From Rhinopomastus cyanomelas (lineage: Eukaryota; Chordata; Aves; Bucerotiformes; Rhinopomastidae): 64,000 nt of DNA. The DNA lies in NCBI GenBank assembly GCA_013400115.1, contig VXBP01001155.1, positions 744,001-808,000 of the forward strand, read 5' to 3'. Below the pieces are notes generated by a model, which was not told the origin of the DNA, ran no database searches, and was given only the letters and a program-made list of their open reading frames with translations. Position numbers and translations under genes: made by a program. This document shows positions 12,166-22,330 of this stretch, one piece after another (within the stretch, counting starts at the first letter, position 1; each line of letters opens with the position of its first letter).

Positions 12166-12734
12166 ACAAGAAGGGTGTGGACGTACTGGAGCGAGTGCAG
12201 AGGAGGGCCATGAGGATGATCAGAGGGCTGGAGCAGCTCTCCTATGAGGCCAGACTAAGGGAGTTGGGAATGTTCAGTCTGGAGAAGAGGAAGCTCCCAG
12301 GTGACCTTATTGTGGCCTTCCAGTATCTGAAGGGGGCCTACAAAAAGGCTGTGGAGGGACTTTTTAGGATGTAAGGTAGTGACAGGAGTAGGGGCAATGG
12401 AGCAAAGCTGGAGATGGGTCGGTTTAGAGTGGATGTGAGGAGGAAGTTCTTCACTGTGAGAATGGTGAAAGCCTGGAATGGGTTTCCCAGGAAGGTGGTG
12501 GAAGTCCCATCCCTGGAGGTGTTTCAGGCCGGGCTGGATGGGGCTCTGGCCAGCCTGGTCTAGGGTGGGGTGTCCCTGCCCATGGTAGGGGAGTTGGAAC
12601 TGGATGATCCGGTGGTCCCTTCTAACCCTGACTGACTGTGTGACTTGGTCTAGGTGATCCTGCTGTGTTGGGGGCATTGGACTAGATGATCTTTTGAGGT
12701 CTCTTCCCATCCTTAATGATTCTATGATTCTATA
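12166..12734 (+). mobile_element. Double-tailed chimeric CR1, 5' truncated
   Basis: Plus-strand CR1. The C-terminal coding part (open frame 12078-12374, with VLERVQRRAMRMIRGLEQL and LPGDLIVAFQYLKGAY) is followed by one CR1 3' UTR ('ctagggtggggtgtccctgc', up to 'accctgactga' near 12633). A second, different CR1 3' UTR follows ('tgtgacttggtctaggtgat' to 'atgattctatgattctat', 12637-12734). The same order of two 3' ends is seen at 19117-20378 and 35262-35515, so this is a lineage and not a chance neighbour. Confidence 0.92.
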
Positions 12735-13203
12735 AGGTACTTTGTCCAAAGCAGAGGAGGCAGTTCACTGAATTCAGGCAACTGTCTTGAAAACTTCATG
12801 ACTTCATTTGTCTTACCTGAATTTGGAGACATTAAAATTTGTTATTTGCTCTTTTCATCCACAGTGTATAAACATGTTTGTGCATATGTCCAGTTTAACA
12901 GGGAGGACCTAACTGAAGTCTATCTAGATATTTCAGTGTCTCCATGTTCTCATCATTCAGCCTTCTCTCATGTTCCACTGTGTACCTGAACAGATGTACT
13001 ACATCCAGTTCATAATAGCATGAGGCTCTTGGCCAAGACAGCACCCAGATTTAACTAAGAGAACCTGTCAGTGACTGCACAAGTACTTGCATATCTGAAT
13101 GGTTTCAGATAACTTCATTAAGTGTGCCAGATATTCTCATGTGCAAAACAACACCTCTTTGGCAGCTAGCAGCTCACAGCTTAGACAGGTGGACTCTTCA
13201 CTG
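12735..13203. other. Short unique spacer
   Basis: Nothing recognised between two CR1 copies. Confidence 0.5.
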
Positions 13204-13484
13204 CGTTAAAAACTGGCTGGATGGCCAAGCCCAGAGTTGTGGTGAATGGGGTGAAATCCAGCTAGTGACCAGTCACAAGTGAGGTCCCTCAGGACTCAGT
13301 TTTGAGACCAGTCTTGTTTAACATCTTTATTAATGATGTGGGTGAGGGGATCAAATGCACCCTCAGTAAGTTTGCAGATGACACAAAGTGGGAGTGTCAG
13401 TCCGCTTGAGAGTAGGGAGACTCTGCAGAGAGATTTGGACAGGCTGGAGCAATGGGCTCAGGTCAATGGGATGAGGTTTACCTG
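13204..13484 (+). mobile_element. CR1 RT fragment, plus arm of an inverted pair
   Basis: Plus-strand RT segment from 'aaaactggctggatggcc' to 'tcaatgggatgaggttta'. It includes motif C DNA (gcagatgacacaaag). It stops abruptly where a minus-strand CR1 of the same lineage begins. It has no 3' UTR, tail or 5' region. Confidence 0.88.
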
Positions 13485-14700
13485 TCAATTAGTACCCCCA
13501 GCTCCTTTTCTGCCAGACTGCTTTCCAGTCACTCTTCCTCGAGCCTGTAGCATTGTAGGGGATTGTTGTGACCACAATGCAGGACCTGACACTTGGCTCT
13601 ATTTAAAGCCAGACAATTATCCGTACCTCATTGATGCAGTCTGTATAGCCTTACTACTGTCCATCAGATCGACACTCCAGCTTATTGTCAGCAAATTTAC
13701 TGAGGTGCACTCCCACATCAAGATCATTGATAAAGATATTGAACAGGAGTGGCCCCAGAGCTAAGCCCTGGGGGACACCACTCATGACTGGCCTCCAAGA
13801 AGATTAAGCAGCACTGACCACAACTCTCTGGGCCCGGCCATCCATCCAGTGTTCCACCCAGCAGAGTACAAGCCTGTCCAAGCCACTGGCAGCCAATTTA
13901 TTCATGAGGATGTTGTGAGGGACAGTGTCAAAAGCCTTACTGAAGTCCAGACAGACTACACTGACAGGCTTCCACTTATCCACTAAGCAGGTCACCTTAT
14001 CATAGAATGACATCAGGTTTGTCAAGCAGGACCTGCCTCTCACGAGCCCGTACTGACTGGGCCTGATAGCCTGGTTGACCCTTAGTTGATCCAGGATGGC
14101 TCTTGAGATTATCTGTTCCGTAACCTTCCCTGGCATCGAGGTGAAACGGCCAGGCCTGTAGTTGCCGTGATCCTCTTTCCGGCCCTTCCTGAAGATGAAC
14201 ATCACATCTGCCAGCCTCTAGTCCAATAGGACAACCCCGGTTAACCAAGATTATTGAAAGATTATGAAGAGTGGCTTGGCAACTATTTCTACCAGCTCCC
14301 TCAGTCCTCTAGGGTGTAATCCATCTAGTCCCATGGATTTATGAGCATCCAGCTCAAGTAGTAGATTCATAACCATTTCCTCATGGATTATGAGGGGCCT
14401 ATTCTGTTTCCCATCCCTATCTTCCAACTCAGGGGGCTGTGCACCCAGGGAACTACAAATCTTACTACTAAAGACTGAGGCAAAGAAGGCATTAAGCACT
14501 TCAGCCTTATCTTGATCATTTGTCACTGTATTCCCTTCTACATCTAACAACAGGTTAAGATAATTCCTATCCCTCCTCTTAGTGTGAATGCACTTATAAA
14601 ATCTTTTTTTGTTATTCTTCACCACAGTGGCCAATTTTAGTTCTAACCTCTGATACATTGGCATGAGTATTTGAAGTTTACTAGTAATTTCTTCCTATAA
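13485..14700 (-). mobile_element. CR1 LINE, minus arm, RT and linker
   Basis: Minus-strand CR1 reading from the endonuclease-RT linker (right end, about 14700) through RT motifs A, B and C to the LGVL(I)D segment at about 13490. The 3' UTR and octamer tail are missing. The interval about 13560-13870 is the reverse complement, with divergence, of the neighbouring plus arm at 13204-13484. Confidence 0.92.
13804..14664 (-). pseudogene. CR1 ORF2 linker and RT N-terminal half
   Basis: Two open frames. 14251-14664 is the region before RT (KAEVLNAFFASVFSS, then MGLDGLHPRGLRELVE, corresponding to the GPDGIHPRVL-type block of CR1). 13804-14205 is the RT fingers and palm with NYRPGRFTSMPGKVTEQ, GLVRGRSCLTNLMSF and motif A (VCLDFSKAFDTVPHNIL). 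The catalytic Asp of motif A is present. Motifs B and C lie further left (13680-13800) outside these open frames. The two pieces are in different frames, so the gene is broken. Confidence 0.88.
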
Positions 14701-14744
14701 TGTCTTGGATCTGCAAATTTAGGCTTGAAGTCTTCTGGGAACAT

Positions 14745-15615
14745 GGTGCAATAGCCTATTGCTGAGAAAAGATGAGGACAAACCTAACACCTCAGCTAAA
14801 ACCTTTATTTGTGCCAATTTACAAAGGGTTAATGAAAGAAAGCAGATTTTGTATTTTATGGGCATTGCCTCACCCACTCTTTGTTAAGATACTGACTAAG
14901 CCTCAGTATGATGGAAAAGAAACTGAAGAGGTCTTTCCTTGGCAGTGGGTCAAGAGCAGCTGTGAAAATAAATGATGACTAGAGAGAGAGAGAAAAAATA
15001 TGAGGTATCAGTATGCCTTATCGTACTTTTACACTGCAGATGGTGGAGTGTTTTTGAATCTCAGCACTGTGAAATAACTAACCTGGCAGGTGCACACCTG
15101 GTGGACTTCTAAGGGGAGAGATCCAACCATTATTATAGAAAATCCAGTTGCTAAAGCTGAAGAATTGCATGGCCATGCAGTTTTTGGTGGCTTGGGGTTG
15201 TTTTCTTTTTTGTTAGCTGCATGCCAAATCTGCCTATCAAACCACGGGCAGAGATTAAAGTCTGCAAAACAATTCATGCATTCGTACCACATAACTGTCC
15301 GTGTTTGCATGCATTTCATATAAATATACATTTGTGACTATATGGAGTTAATGGAAGATTAGACCATTTTAAATATTTTGAAATTTATTTTCATTTTTAT
15401 TTTGCTTTTATCAGCTTATAATTATCAGAAGTAAAGAGAACAGGAAGGAGGCGCTACCTCCAATTAAAAAAAATATCCCTCAACTGGTGTGATTCTTTTC
15501 AACATCTGCCTCTTTTCTTTCATAGAAAGCATGCATGAATAATCAAACCACAGTGCTGCTGTTAATTGTAAAAATCATTAGTAAACTTCCAGGTGCTGTT
15601 TACTATATAACCATT
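14745..15615. other. Unique DNA
   Basis: No repeat or gene is recognised. ORFs at 15029-15331 (minus) and 15090-15323 (plus) overlap each other on opposite strands and carry no motif. Confidence 0.5.
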
Positions 15616-15623
15616 GTAATTTT

Positions 15624-15845
15624 CTATCCCAAAATCAGCATCTCACCAACATCATTGTCTGCCCTGGGGCGTGGGGATTGTGCAGCTCTTACATTGTCAA
15701 AGGCAGTTGCAACCCCATTTGCTAGAAATGAAAGAAAGGCATCCACACCTGCAGCGTTTGAGGCAATAATTCCTAATATTAGCCAGACCTCATGAGGAGA
15801 CAGCTTTTTTGCCAATCCTTTATGATTCAACACTTTACAATCCAT
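15624..15845 (-). other. Exon-like open frame, unidentified
   Basis: A 73-codon minus-strand frame of locally higher GC. Its predicted peptide has normal amino-acid balance: an amphipathic or hydrophobic core (EVWLILGIIASNAAGVDAF), then a basic Pro/Arg patch (AAQSPRPRADNDV). A consensus-like splice donor (gttg|gtgaga) occurs near its end, but I see no convincing acceptor upstream. The plus strand is open over the same interval (15535-15795). I do not recognise the protein. It may be a fossil or real exon, or chance. Confidence 0.25.
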
Positions 15846-15849
15846 TTCA

Positions 15850-17869
15850 AATCATTTAAATATTCTTTTATTTTGTTACTCCTACCCCATGTTTATTCTT
15901 CCCTTCATTTCTCCCTCATCCAGAAACAGACCTATGGATTAGAGATAGGCACCATACATTCCATACCTATGCAGCTAAGCAAACTGAAGAATTAAAGAGC
16001 ACCTTTTATTTTAGAGTATTAATTATTTAACCTATCCAAGAAAAGGGTGGAGAGGCATTCTACAACACAGTGTGAGTAAGTGCAGATGAAATCTAATTCT
16101 GTCTTGGAAATAACACCAGGTTGCAATCCAAAAAAAAGTTATTTCAAAGTCTGAATTGAATCTCTGGGCCAGAGTAAACTGTGTCTTGTAAGCCAAGCTA
16201 CAGATAGCAAGACCACAGCTGGTTCACATCAGAATATTTTCCCTGACTACAAGAGAGGGCTGCACCTGTTTGTACCTACCTGGGCTCTGCCTTTCTGTAT
16301 TTTCAGCTATAACATACCAGCCTTCCACAAGCCTCTAACCCTCTCAAAAATTAATTTGGAATTGAGAGATTTGTGTCTTTGAAATGCCTCTTGAATTGTC
16401 ATCTTCTGTTGCCCCAAAAGACCCCGCTCACAGCAATTCATTCAAAGAAAATTAAAACCCTCTCAATCTTACTGTAGTTTCTGAGAAACTTCAAACTATG
16501 CTGGCTGCCTCTACAGAATTTGTTAAAGGATTGATAGTTTCATCTTCAGCATCATACCCAGAGCTTTACTGGGCTAAACTCAATGCTGAAACAATCATGA
16601 CAGTTATTTTTGACATAGCATACTCCTGGCAGGACCAGTTCTAAACAGCTCTTCCCAAATACAAACTTATGACTTGTGGCACAGACGAAAGAAGAGCCAC
16701 CTGAGTACACTCAATTAGATTCAGCATAAAAATAACATGATTTAGAAAACCCCTACTTTTGCAAGCTAGCTTGGAAGCTGCCGAAGGTGCTAGGAAAGGA
16801 AAAAGATCGCAGCACTGTAGCCCAAGGAAGACAGTGGAAGACCTGACTTTTATAGTGCTGGACTCCCACGAAATCATTTGGGGTCTCTGGGAACTGGTGA
16901 ATGCAGACAGTTTGAAAATAGGCAGGGACGAGAAAACTAGAGGCATTTTTCAACAACAGCAGCAGGAGAGAAGGCCAATACAAAAAGGATGTATTACTAG
17001 GGCTTCATCCAGCATAGCGTGCTTTAAAAACAGCACTGCTCAGCAAAGCATTTAAGTACTTATTTAATGGCTACTGCTTGATTAAGATTAAGGCACTGGC
17101 ACATAAATCCTGCCAGACTTACAGGTTGACGTGCTCAGAGGTGCGTTATTGAACTGGGGCCCAAACAATACTGACAATTAGGAAGCTATTTTAAAAACTC
17201 TAAAATATATCTTTGTCTTCGTAACAGATTGCATTGTCTTCCATCATAAAGAAGGCTCTGCCTTTTCATCAAAGCAACAATGAATTGTCTGGTAACATTC
17301 TCATCGTGACTAGATGTTTTCTAAGCCATTTGATCTTGCCTTTCATGAGTTCATACACATAAGCTTTCTTCTGATAACAAGGAGAATTAATAATATAAAT
17401 ATATTCTTTGAAAATACTCTTTATTTTCTTAGAAATATTTTTTTCATATTACACTATGTTAAAGATATGACTAAAATGCACAAGAGCCAGTGATAGGGAA
17501 CTGTCATCACTGCGGACAGTGTTTCTGCATTTCTCAGTGTTGGTCTGTTTCTACCTTAGGAATTTTCCTTGCGACCTGATGCCTTGACACATCAGTTTGG
17601 AAATTCTGACAAAAGTCAGAATTGATGTAGTGTTTTTAACAGGTTTACATCCTGAATCATCTTAAGGCAAAGACCAAATATTTGGAAATATTTCCCCCTG
17701 CTTTTACTTTATACTCAGTGGTAAAGTGCCTTGAAACATAGTCATCTGGGAAGCCTCTGCATATCTGAAGGCTTCCATCTGACTTCTCAAACTGTTGTTC
17801 TGATTCCAAGCACTTTGAAGTAAATGGAAAAATACTTTAGTAGACACCATTAAGTTAATGGACATCATT
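15850..17869. other. Unique DNA
   Basis: Nothing certain. A GC-richer patch at about 16750-17055 is open on both strands (16759-17055 plus, 16641-16983 minus), with a short Gln run on the plus frame (QQQQQ). No domain is recognised. Confidence 0.5.
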
Positions 17870-18640
17870 GGGCCTTCAGAGAACCTTTTCTGAAATAGAC
17901 TGGCTATTGTATGCTTCACCCTCAATACTGTCTTTTGCATCACCAGAAACATATTTAAAATCTGCTCTGTCAATGATACAGTATTTACAACAGATAGTAC
18001 ACAGCATTGTCTGCCTCCTTGGCTTCCACATAGTGTTGTTCCAGATACTCAACTGGAAGTTTTTAGAGGGTTTAATTTTCATAACTCTATGAAGTTTGTT
18101 CCAAGATTTCCAGGTGTGTCTGATCACTGAGTTATTTGTCTTTAAATCTTTCAGGGTGAATTCTTTGTAGGTGCCAACCTTGCATGTGTCTGTTAATTGA
18201 TGCTCTGTTTTCACCCATGGCAATTGCACTTCATCAGCTTGCCAGACTCCAAAAGCTTGAGCCAAATTAAAAGCCCACTGCTAGCACTTCACATTCAGTA
18301 ATTTTAAACCTCCACATTTAAGGTTGGCAAAAATGTTTCATATATTCCATCTTCAGCCTATGCTTTGTTTGAGATCCTCATGTTTTAAATCCTCTTTTAT
18401 GTTCTGACTTATGTTTATGAGTCTGATAAGTTTAGAACTTTCTGAAATTATTTTCCTGTCTTCCATGCATTAAAAGAAGCTGAAAGTATCACACTCTATG
18501 CTTGAGAGAATTTTGATTTCAAACCACTTTATGTGGTGTCTGGATACCTGGATGAAATAAAATACCATTTTTGATACTATTCAAGTATAGAGCTGCATCT
18601 GCATAACCCGTCAAAGCTAGCTGCCTTGTAAGATCCCCTT
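17870..18640 (-). mobile_element. Decayed L1/Tx1-like LINE ORF2 remnant
   Basis: The minus strand contains, in order, a YADA-A-LYL segment at about 18600 (resembling the YADD motif C of L1-type RT), then GGLKLLNVKC, a stop, and QWAFNLAQAFGVW at about 18245-18315. The latter resembles the conserved GGL-LPN---YYWA-QL block after the RT in L1-clade ORF2. TWKSWNKLHRVMKIKPS and LSIWNN follow. This order is unlike CR1. The family call is made by eye and needs a profile search. The distance between the two motifs is shorter than usual, suggesting a deletion. Confidence 0.5.
17876..18265 (-). pseudogene. Open part of L1/Tx1-like ORF2 C-terminus
   Basis: An unbroken 129-codon frame covering the region after the GGL block. 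Its visible landmarks are VWQADEVQLPWVKTEHQL, FTLKDL, NNSVIRHTWKSWNKL and FQLSIWNNTMW. The spacing of tryptophans and the position after an RT-like motif fit the C-terminal part of L1-type ORF2. The amino end uses a non-ATG codon, so this is a frame and not a start. A stop lies just upstream, before QWAFNL. Such a long open stretch is unexpected if the insertion predates modern birds. Confidence 0.45.
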
Positions 18641-18644
18641 TTTG

Positions 18645-19116
18645 TTGCATCTCTTTTGCTGTATCATATTGTGTAGAATTGTGTATAGTTGTGAACTTTT
18701 TGTATCTAAACCAGCAATTCATTTACCCAATATATAAGGAAAAATATCTTCACTCAATCTTGAATTTATTCCTGTGTGGATAAAAGCATCTATGTGATTT
18801 GTTCATGTCTTCTAGCCTTCTTGATTCAGATGTTATTATCCCTGCTAATCTTGGAAAAAAGTCAGCCTGTATAGGGATAAATATTACTAGTACTAATAAA
18901 CTTATGATACTCCATCACAAAACCATCCATCCAACAAAAATCTGCCAGAGAGCCAAGGATACCACCAGCACTGTCCCTGTCCAGCTCCTCTGGGACCTTA
19001 ACCCACCTTGCCAATGGTTCAGGACCCCATTGCAGCCTCCTGCAAGCCATCAGGCACTGCCACAGTGATGGTGTGACAATGCTGGTTTTGAACTCTATAT
19101 TTCTGTATCTCCTTTT
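18645..19116. other. Unique DNA
   Basis: Nothing recognised. The frames at 18799-19068 (plus) and 18862-19050 (minus) are overlapping chance ORFs. Confidence 0.5.
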
Positions 19117-20378
19117 AGAATCATAGAATCATAGAATCATTAGGGATTGGAAGGGACCCTGAAAGATCATCTAGTCCAATCCCCCTGCCACAGCAGGATC
19201 ACTTCACTGGAGAAGTTATGGAATCAGAATCACTCAGGGTTGGAAGGGACGACTGGATCATTCAGTTCCAACCCCCCCACCAGGCTGGGACACCCCACCC
19301 TAGATCAGGCTGGCCAGAGTCCCATCCAGCCTGACCTGAAACACCTGTAGGGATAGGGCCACAACCACCTTCCTGAGCAACCCATTCCAGGCTTTCACCA
19401 TTCTCACAGTGAAGAACTTCCTCCTCACATCCACTCTAAACCGACCCATCTCCAGCTTTGCTCCATTGCCCCTAGTCCTGTCGCTACCTGACATCCTAAA
19501 TAGTCCCTCCCCAGTCTCTTTGTAGGCCCCTCTCAGATACTGGAAGGCCACAATAAGGTCACCTGGGAGCCTCCTCTTCTCCAGACTGAACAGTCGCAAT
19601 TCCCTTAGTCTGGCCTCATAGGAGAGCTGCTCCAGCCCTCTGATCACCCTCATGGCCCTCCTCTGCACTCGCTCCAGCATGTCCACATCCTTCTTGTAAT
19701 AAGAGTTCCAGAACTGGACGCAGGGCTCCAGGTGGGGTCTCACCAGAGCGGAGTAGAGAGGGAGAATCATCTCCCGCGATCTGCTGGTCACACTTCTCCT
19801 GATGCAGCCCAGGATCTGGTTTGTCTTCTGGGCTGCAAGTGCACACTGCTGGCTCATATTGAGCCTTTCTTCCACAAGCACTCCCAAGTCCCTCTCCTCA
19901 GGGCTACTCTGCAGCCAGTCACTGCCCAGCCTGTATTTGTGCTTTGGATTGCCTCGACCCAGGACCTTACACTTGGTCTTGTTGAACCCAATGATGTTGG
20001 CTTGTGTCCACCTCTCCAGCCTGTCCAGGTCCCTCTGGATGGCATCCCTGCCGTCCAGCATGTCTGCTGCACCACACAACTTGGTGTCACCAGCAAACTG
20101 GCTGAGGGTGCACTCAATGCCTCTGTCCATGTCACCGACAAAGACGTTGAACAAGACTGATCCCAGGACTGATCCCTGAGGGACTTTGCTTGTCACTGGC
20201 CTCCACTTGGACATGTATCTATCAACAACCACTCTGTGTGTGTGGCCATCAACCCAGTTCCTTACCCATCTAGTGGTCCACCCATCAAACCCATGTTCCA
20301 CCAACATGGAGACCAAAATGTGGTGCAGGACAATGTCAAAGGCTTTGCTGAGGTCCAGGTAAATGACATCAGTCGCTC
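19117..20378 (-). mobile_element. Double-tailed chimeric CR1, 1.26 kb
   Basis: Minus-strand insertion. From the left it shows the reversed octamer tail (three units), one 3' UTR type (19141-19206), and then a second tail remnant 'atggaatcagaatcac' with a different 3' UTR ('agggttggaagggac', 'gacaccccaccctagatcag'), followed by the ORF2 C-terminus and RT. It ends near 20378 just upstream of RT motif A. It carries the longest open reading frame of the window. Confidence 0.95.
19300..20316 (-). pseudogene. CR1 ORF2 RT and C-terminal domain, 338 codons, catalytic site mutated
   Basis: CR1 ORF2 is the endonuclease and reverse transcriptase that copies CR1 RNA at a nicked target. This open frame covers RT from just after motif A (SKAFD lies in the same frame immediately upstream, about 20335-20350) to near the protein end. 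Seen in order are WVRNWVDGHTHRVVV, motif B (VPQGSVLGSVLFNVF), motif C, the LDRLERWTQAN block, HLEPCVQFWNSYYKKD, VQRRAMRVIRGLEQL and RRKFFTVRMVKAWN. Motif C reads FAGD: the first catalytic Asp of FADD is Gly, so the enzyme would be inactive even though the frame is open. The copy is 5' truncated, so no endonuclease is present. Confidence 0.92.
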
Positions 20379-20916
20379 ATTTTGCTCCTGGCTAGAGCCC
20401 TTAGCTGTGCACTAGCCTCAGTCCATCACTTGTTGTATTCGGGTGTTCTAAGGGACTCCATTAACAGCTCATGAGAATGCACCCTGTGGGTTATAGCATG
20501 GCCAGCACTGGGATCCCTCATGTCTGCCTTCGACCTGAGGGAGCCTCCAACCCATTCTGCTCCTTGACCTAATTATACCATATAAAATGGAGATTTAATT
20601 TATGCATTTTTAAAAATCAATTTACTGAGAAACTGGTAGTGAGATACCCTGCAAGTGTCTCCATGTCAGTTTTAAGACGAAACTGCATGAGGGTCAGTAG
20701 AATGTTCCTTTTTACATCTCTGGAAATGATGAGCTGATCCAGCCCACTTTATGAGACCTGAAGAACATCATTAAGAATATGGTAGCATTAGAGTCCTCTA
20801 CAGTTGTTTAAGACAGATCAAAAGCTTTTCAGTAGGAAAGCTGTGTCCTGACATACAGTAGCCTCTACCATAATTGCACTGGAGAAAACAGGTGGTAACT
20901 CCCAGTGGGCTGGTTT
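20379..20916. other. Unexplained spacer between two CR1s
   Basis: 20380-20575 is GC-richer than the surrounding unique DNA ('gagcctccaacccattctgc'), but I recognise no family in it. The rest is ordinary. Confidence 0.4.
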
Positions 20917-20917
20917 C

Positions 20918-21305
20918 CACAGAATCACAGAATGTTAGGGGTTGGATAGGATGTCTAAAGATCATAGAGTTAAAGCACCCTGCCAGAATAGGACCAAAAC
21001 TAGGCCAGATGTCTCAGAAATGCATCCAGACAGGTCTTAAAAGTCTGCATTGGAGACTCCACAACCTTTCTGGGGAGTGTGTTCCAGTGCTCTGTAACCC
21101 TTACAGTAAATAAGTTCTTTCTCATGCCGAGGTGGAACTTCCTATGTTTGAGCTTTAATCCATTGCCCTTTGTTCTACCACAGGGCACAAATGAAAAGAG
21201 GTTGTCCCTGCCTTCTTGACACCCAGCCTTCATGTATTTATAGATATTAATTAGATCCCCTCTCAGTCTTCTCTCCAGACTATAAAGTCCCACAGCAGCC
21301 AGCAG
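20918..21305 (-). mobile_element. Old CR1 3' fragment
   Basis: Minus-strand CR1 tail ('cacagaatcacagaatgtta'), 3' UTR and C-terminal coding part. The open frame 21000-21545 includes RRLRGDLINIYKYMKAG and RKNLFTVRVTEHWNTLP; its first part beyond 21305 is flanking DNA. It is more diverged than the neighbouring copies and 5' truncated. Confidence 0.9.
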
Positions 21306-21837
21306 TAAGTGGCTGACCTGTGCAACCCCTCTTGGCATGAGTATGTTTTGTTGCAGACTATAATTGCAGCTGTAGGCTGAGATAAATGCATGCAGTAGCT
21401 TCAGCATCATGGGGATCCCTCTCATCTCAGAAACCCTTCTGTCCTCTATACATATAAAGCTGAAACAGTGCCATGTCCCCAGGTCCATCCAGTGGGCAAG
21501 ACAACTGGGCACATATTCCCAGCAGGTACACAGACATGCAGACATTGCTGGCCATGTGGATCAGCATAGAGAATAGCGTCTCTAACAACATCCACTCAGG
21601 CAAACACTCCACTCAACAAACATGAAAGGCACAGAGATTCAGGCCTGTTCCTCCTCTCCAGCTATCAGGATTGAAATCTACTGATGGAGCATGTAAATGC
21701 ACAATTTGGGTTTCCTCAGCAGCCATTCTAAAACCATCATTGGAACCAGGCCCTGTTAGATCAACAGCCTCTTGCTCCAGTGGCTGGCACTGAGACTTCT
21801 CCTACCTACTAGCTAGTCCAACTCTAAATTTGCTGGC
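21306..21837. other. Unique DNA
   Basis: Nothing recognised. Confidence 0.5.
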
Positions 21838-22006
21838 TGTTGTGCTCAAAAGCTCAGAATACAGAGTACACCCACATACAGTGTAGTTATAAGTAGGATT
21901 TAATAATGTTATATGGGAAACAGTTGACAGTAGAGGACTGTCAGACAAAGAAACCAATCAGCCACCTGTTTATTCTCAGCTAGTCCCTTTTATGCATTTT
22001 GTCTTC
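21838..22006 (-). mobile_element. LTR-like fragment A (R-U5 side)
   Basis: Read on the minus strand: a TATA-like 'cataaaaggg' (21985-21994), AATAAA about 11 bases further (21969-21974), then about 130 bp ending in 'gagcacaaca'. A TATA box followed closely by AATAAA and a terminal CA is the layout of avian retroviral LTRs. No primer-binding site or internal viral gene follows, so it would be a solo or partial LTR. Confidence 0.45.
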
Positions 22007-22330
22007 TGTTTTCTGCGGGCTGCTTGCGGGGATAAAGGGATGACACATACAGACTAATGTAGTCTTAGGGAAGCTGTTTATTGCTTACAGAGCCCATATT
22101 CTTATACCTATTGTCATGATCACGCTCTCAAGCATCTACTATGGTTGGTTAAAGGCTATTTATCACACAGTAGCCACCCACACTAAAACCAATATAATTG
22201 GTTTCTTCGTATCTGTCAACTCCTTCCAAAATTCTGTCTTTCACATCTTTGCTGCCAACTTGCCCTTGCTTGCTACATTAGCACATAGATGTCCTTCAGT
22301 AACTTGATGTCCTTCAGTCAGGCCACAAAG
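22007..22330 (-). mobile_element. LTR-like fragment B, probable solo LTR
   Basis: On the minus strand: TATAAG (22101-22106), AATAAA (22077-22082), then a U5-like stretch ending 'cccgcagaaaaca' at 22007. This is the same layout as fragment A and sits directly upstream of A's TATA box, as if one LTR had inserted into or beside the other. The outer (U3) boundary is uncertain and I found no clear target-site duplication. Confidence 0.5.

Noticed and set aside
16641..17055. Frames open on both strands in a GC-richer patch with a Gln run
   Set aside because: Open frames on both strands usually reflect base composition. No splice sites or motif support either strand.
19732..20179. Plus-strand ORFs of 142 and 125 codons opposite the CR1 RT
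   Set aside because: Antisense shadows of the CR1 reverse transcriptase. The same applies to plus or minus shadows at 3716-4099, 51748-52227 and 45974-46932.
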